The notes below the pieces were generated by a model that saw nothing but the letters and a program-made list of their open reading frames with translations, was not told where the DNA came from and did no database searches. 64,000 nucleotides of DNA from Micromonospora halophytica (GTDB lineage Bacteria > Actinomycetota > Actinomycetes > Mycobacteriales > Micromonosporaceae): positions 186,001 to 250,000 of the forward strand of contig NZ_FMDN01000002.1 in assembly GCF_900090245.1 (NCBI RefSeq), given 5' to 3'. Below, piece after piece: positions 63,047 to 64,000 of the stretch (position 1 is its first letter; every line of letters begins with the position of its first letter). The position numbers were made by a program, and so were the translations under genes.

Positions 63047-64000
63047 TCAGCTGCCGAAGAAGACCTCGGCCTCGGCGTACCGCTCCAGCGGCACGGTCTT
63101 CAGCTCAGCCGTGGCGTCGGCCAGCGGGACCCGGACGATGTCCGTGCTCTGCATCGCGACCATCTTGCCCCAGTCGCCCTCGTGGGCGGCGTCGATGGCC
63201 TGCAGGCCCAGTCGGGTGGCGAGCACCCGGTCGAACGCGGTGGGGGTGCCACCGCGCTGGATGTGGCCGAGCACGACGGTGCGGGCCTCCTTGCCGGTCT
63301 TCGCCTCCAGCTGCTCGGCGAGCCACTGGCCGATGCCGCCGAGGCGGACGTGGCCGAACGCGTCGAGCTCCTGGTTGTGCAGCACCATCTGGCCGTCCAG
63401 CGGCTGGGCGCCCTCGGCGACCACCACGATCGGGGCGTACTGGTGCTGGAAGCGCTTCTCGACGTAGCCGGCGACCTGCTCGACGTCGAACTGCCGCTCC
63501 GGCAGCAGGATCACGTTGGCGCCACCGGCGAGGCCGGCGTGCAGGGCGATCCAGCCGGCGTGCCGGCCCATCACCTCGACCACCAGGGTGCGGTGGTGGC
63601 TCTCGGCGGTGGTGTGCAGCCGGTCGATCGCCTCCATGGCGATGTTGACGGCGGTGTCGAAGCCGAAGGTGTAGTCGGTGGCGCCGAGGTCGTTGTCGAT
63701 CGTCTTCGGCACGCCGATGACGTTGACGCCGAGCTCGTGCAGCTTGGTGGCGACGCCGAGGGTGTCCTCGCCGCCGATCGCGATCAGCGCGTCCACGCCC
63801 TGCGCGGCGAGGTTCTCCTTGATCCGCTGCACGCCGTTCTCGATCTTGAACGGGTTGGTGCGGGACGAACCGAGGATGGTGCCGCCGCGCGGCAGGATGC
63901 CGCGGACCTCCGCGATGCCCAGCGGCCTGGACAGCCCCTCCAGGGGACCCTTCCAGCCGTCCTTGAAGCCCACGAACTCGTGACCGTAGCTGGCGACGCC
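63047..64000 (-). CDS. 6-phosphofructokinase, 5' end outside the window
   Basis: The last 317 residues are present, reading in frame to the window end. Signatures: PRGGTILGSSRTNPF, GGEDTLGVA, GVPKTIDNDL and EVMGRHAGWIALHAGLAGGAN (key part VMGRHAGWIALHAG). The GGED and PKTIDND residues (Asp and Lys at the positions that decide the phosphoryl donor) are those of the pyrophosphate-dependent group such as Amycolatopsis methanolica PPi-PFK, rather than the Gly/Gly of ATP enzymes. It phosphorylates fructose 6-phosphate in glycolysis. Confidence 0.88.
   Translation of the reverse strand, partial: GVASYGHEFVGFKDGWKGPLEGLSRPLGIAEVRGILPRGGTILGSSRTNPFKIENGVQRIKENLAAQGVDALIAIGGEDTLGVATKLHELGVNVIGVPKTIDNDLGATDYTFGFDTAVNIAMEAIDRLHTTAESHHRTLVVEVMGRHAGWIALHAGLAGGANVILLPERQFDVEQVAGYVEKRFQHQYAPIVVVAEGAQPLDGQMVLHNQELDAFGHVRLGGIGQWLAEQLEAKTGKEARTVVLGHIQRGGTPTAFDRVLATRLGLQAIDAAHEGDWGKMVAMQSTDIVRVPLADATAELKTVPLERYAEAEVFFGS

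Overview
The window is high-GC DNA in which nearly all coding capacity has G or C at third codon positions. Gene content (a PknL-like kinase beside an Rv2175c homologue, the ImuA/ImuB/DnaE2 mutasome, class II DAHP synthase, a CruF-type carotenoid locus, CBM2 polysaccharidases, and a MoxR–DUF58–transglutaminase operon) points to an actinomycete, most likely Micromonosporaceae (Micromonospora-like). No rRNA, tRNA, CRISPR array, phage or insertion sequence was seen. This is ordinary chromosome with a few accessory patches.

Layout. 0.1–10.1 kb (minus strand): a lactate-permease-type transporter, a small membrane protein, an isochorismatase-fold hydrolase and a gamma-glutamyltransferase run with very short gaps into a complete mrp (multisubunit Na+/H+ antiporter) operon. 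Its mrpA reading frame is interrupted by one in-frame TGA. 10.3–15.1 kb (plus): moxR, DUF58, transglutaminase. 15.5–26.4 kb (minus): DUF3040, DNA polymerase IV, a phosphatase, a methyltransferase, a 59-residue protein, then dnaE2–(138-codon linking frame)–imuB–imuA–HEPN. A LexA-like box and three strong hairpins lie upstream of the HEPN gene. 26.9–32.2 kb (plus): a small membrane protein and a carotenoid-modification cluster (CrtA-like, GNAT, CruF, glycosyltransferase, CrtI/CrtD-type desaturase). 32.6–34.8 kb (minus): CDP-alcohol phosphotransferase, metF and a hypothetical protein. 35–41 kb: an HTH protein, a polyprenyl diphosphate synthase, Rv2175c-like diverging from a PASTA kinase, and endonuclease IV. 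41.3–50.3 kb (almost all minus): threonine aldolase, class II DAHP synthase, a lipoprotein, a GH18 chitinase, glutathione peroxidase (plus), a GH44 glucanase with a CebR-like operator, and a secreted SGNH hydrolase. 50.8–54.7 kb: acetyltransferases, DUF2203, a DEDDh exonuclease with an N-terminal Cys/His cluster, and a PIN toxin/HTH antitoxin pair. 54.8–56.8 kb (minus): four overlapping genes (unknown 84-residue protein, truncated haemoglobin, globin-reductase, DivIVA-like coiled coil). 57–62 kb (plus): HTH regulator, 5-formyl-THF cyclo-ligase homologue, cysteine hydrolase, and a two-component system beside a DUF6326 membrane protein. 62.1–64 kb (minus): proC and a truncated phosphofructokinase with pyrophosphate-type residues.

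How parts work together. The DNA-damage block holds the translesion machinery (ImuA, ImuB, DnaE2, Pol IV), with a plausible LexA site at its head. The carotenoid block looks like the end-modification part of a glycosylated C40 pathway, with a prenyl synthase 4 kb away. The GH18, GH44 and SGNH enzymes form a secreted polymer-degradation patch with visible operators. The globin operon looks like an oxygen or nitric-oxide handling unit. Large palindromes lie in most of the gaps between convergent genes, and two of them share a TGATCA(A/T)GAAGTT core.

Limits: everything here was read by eye from the sequence. No homology search was run, so family names rest on recognised motifs and gene order.
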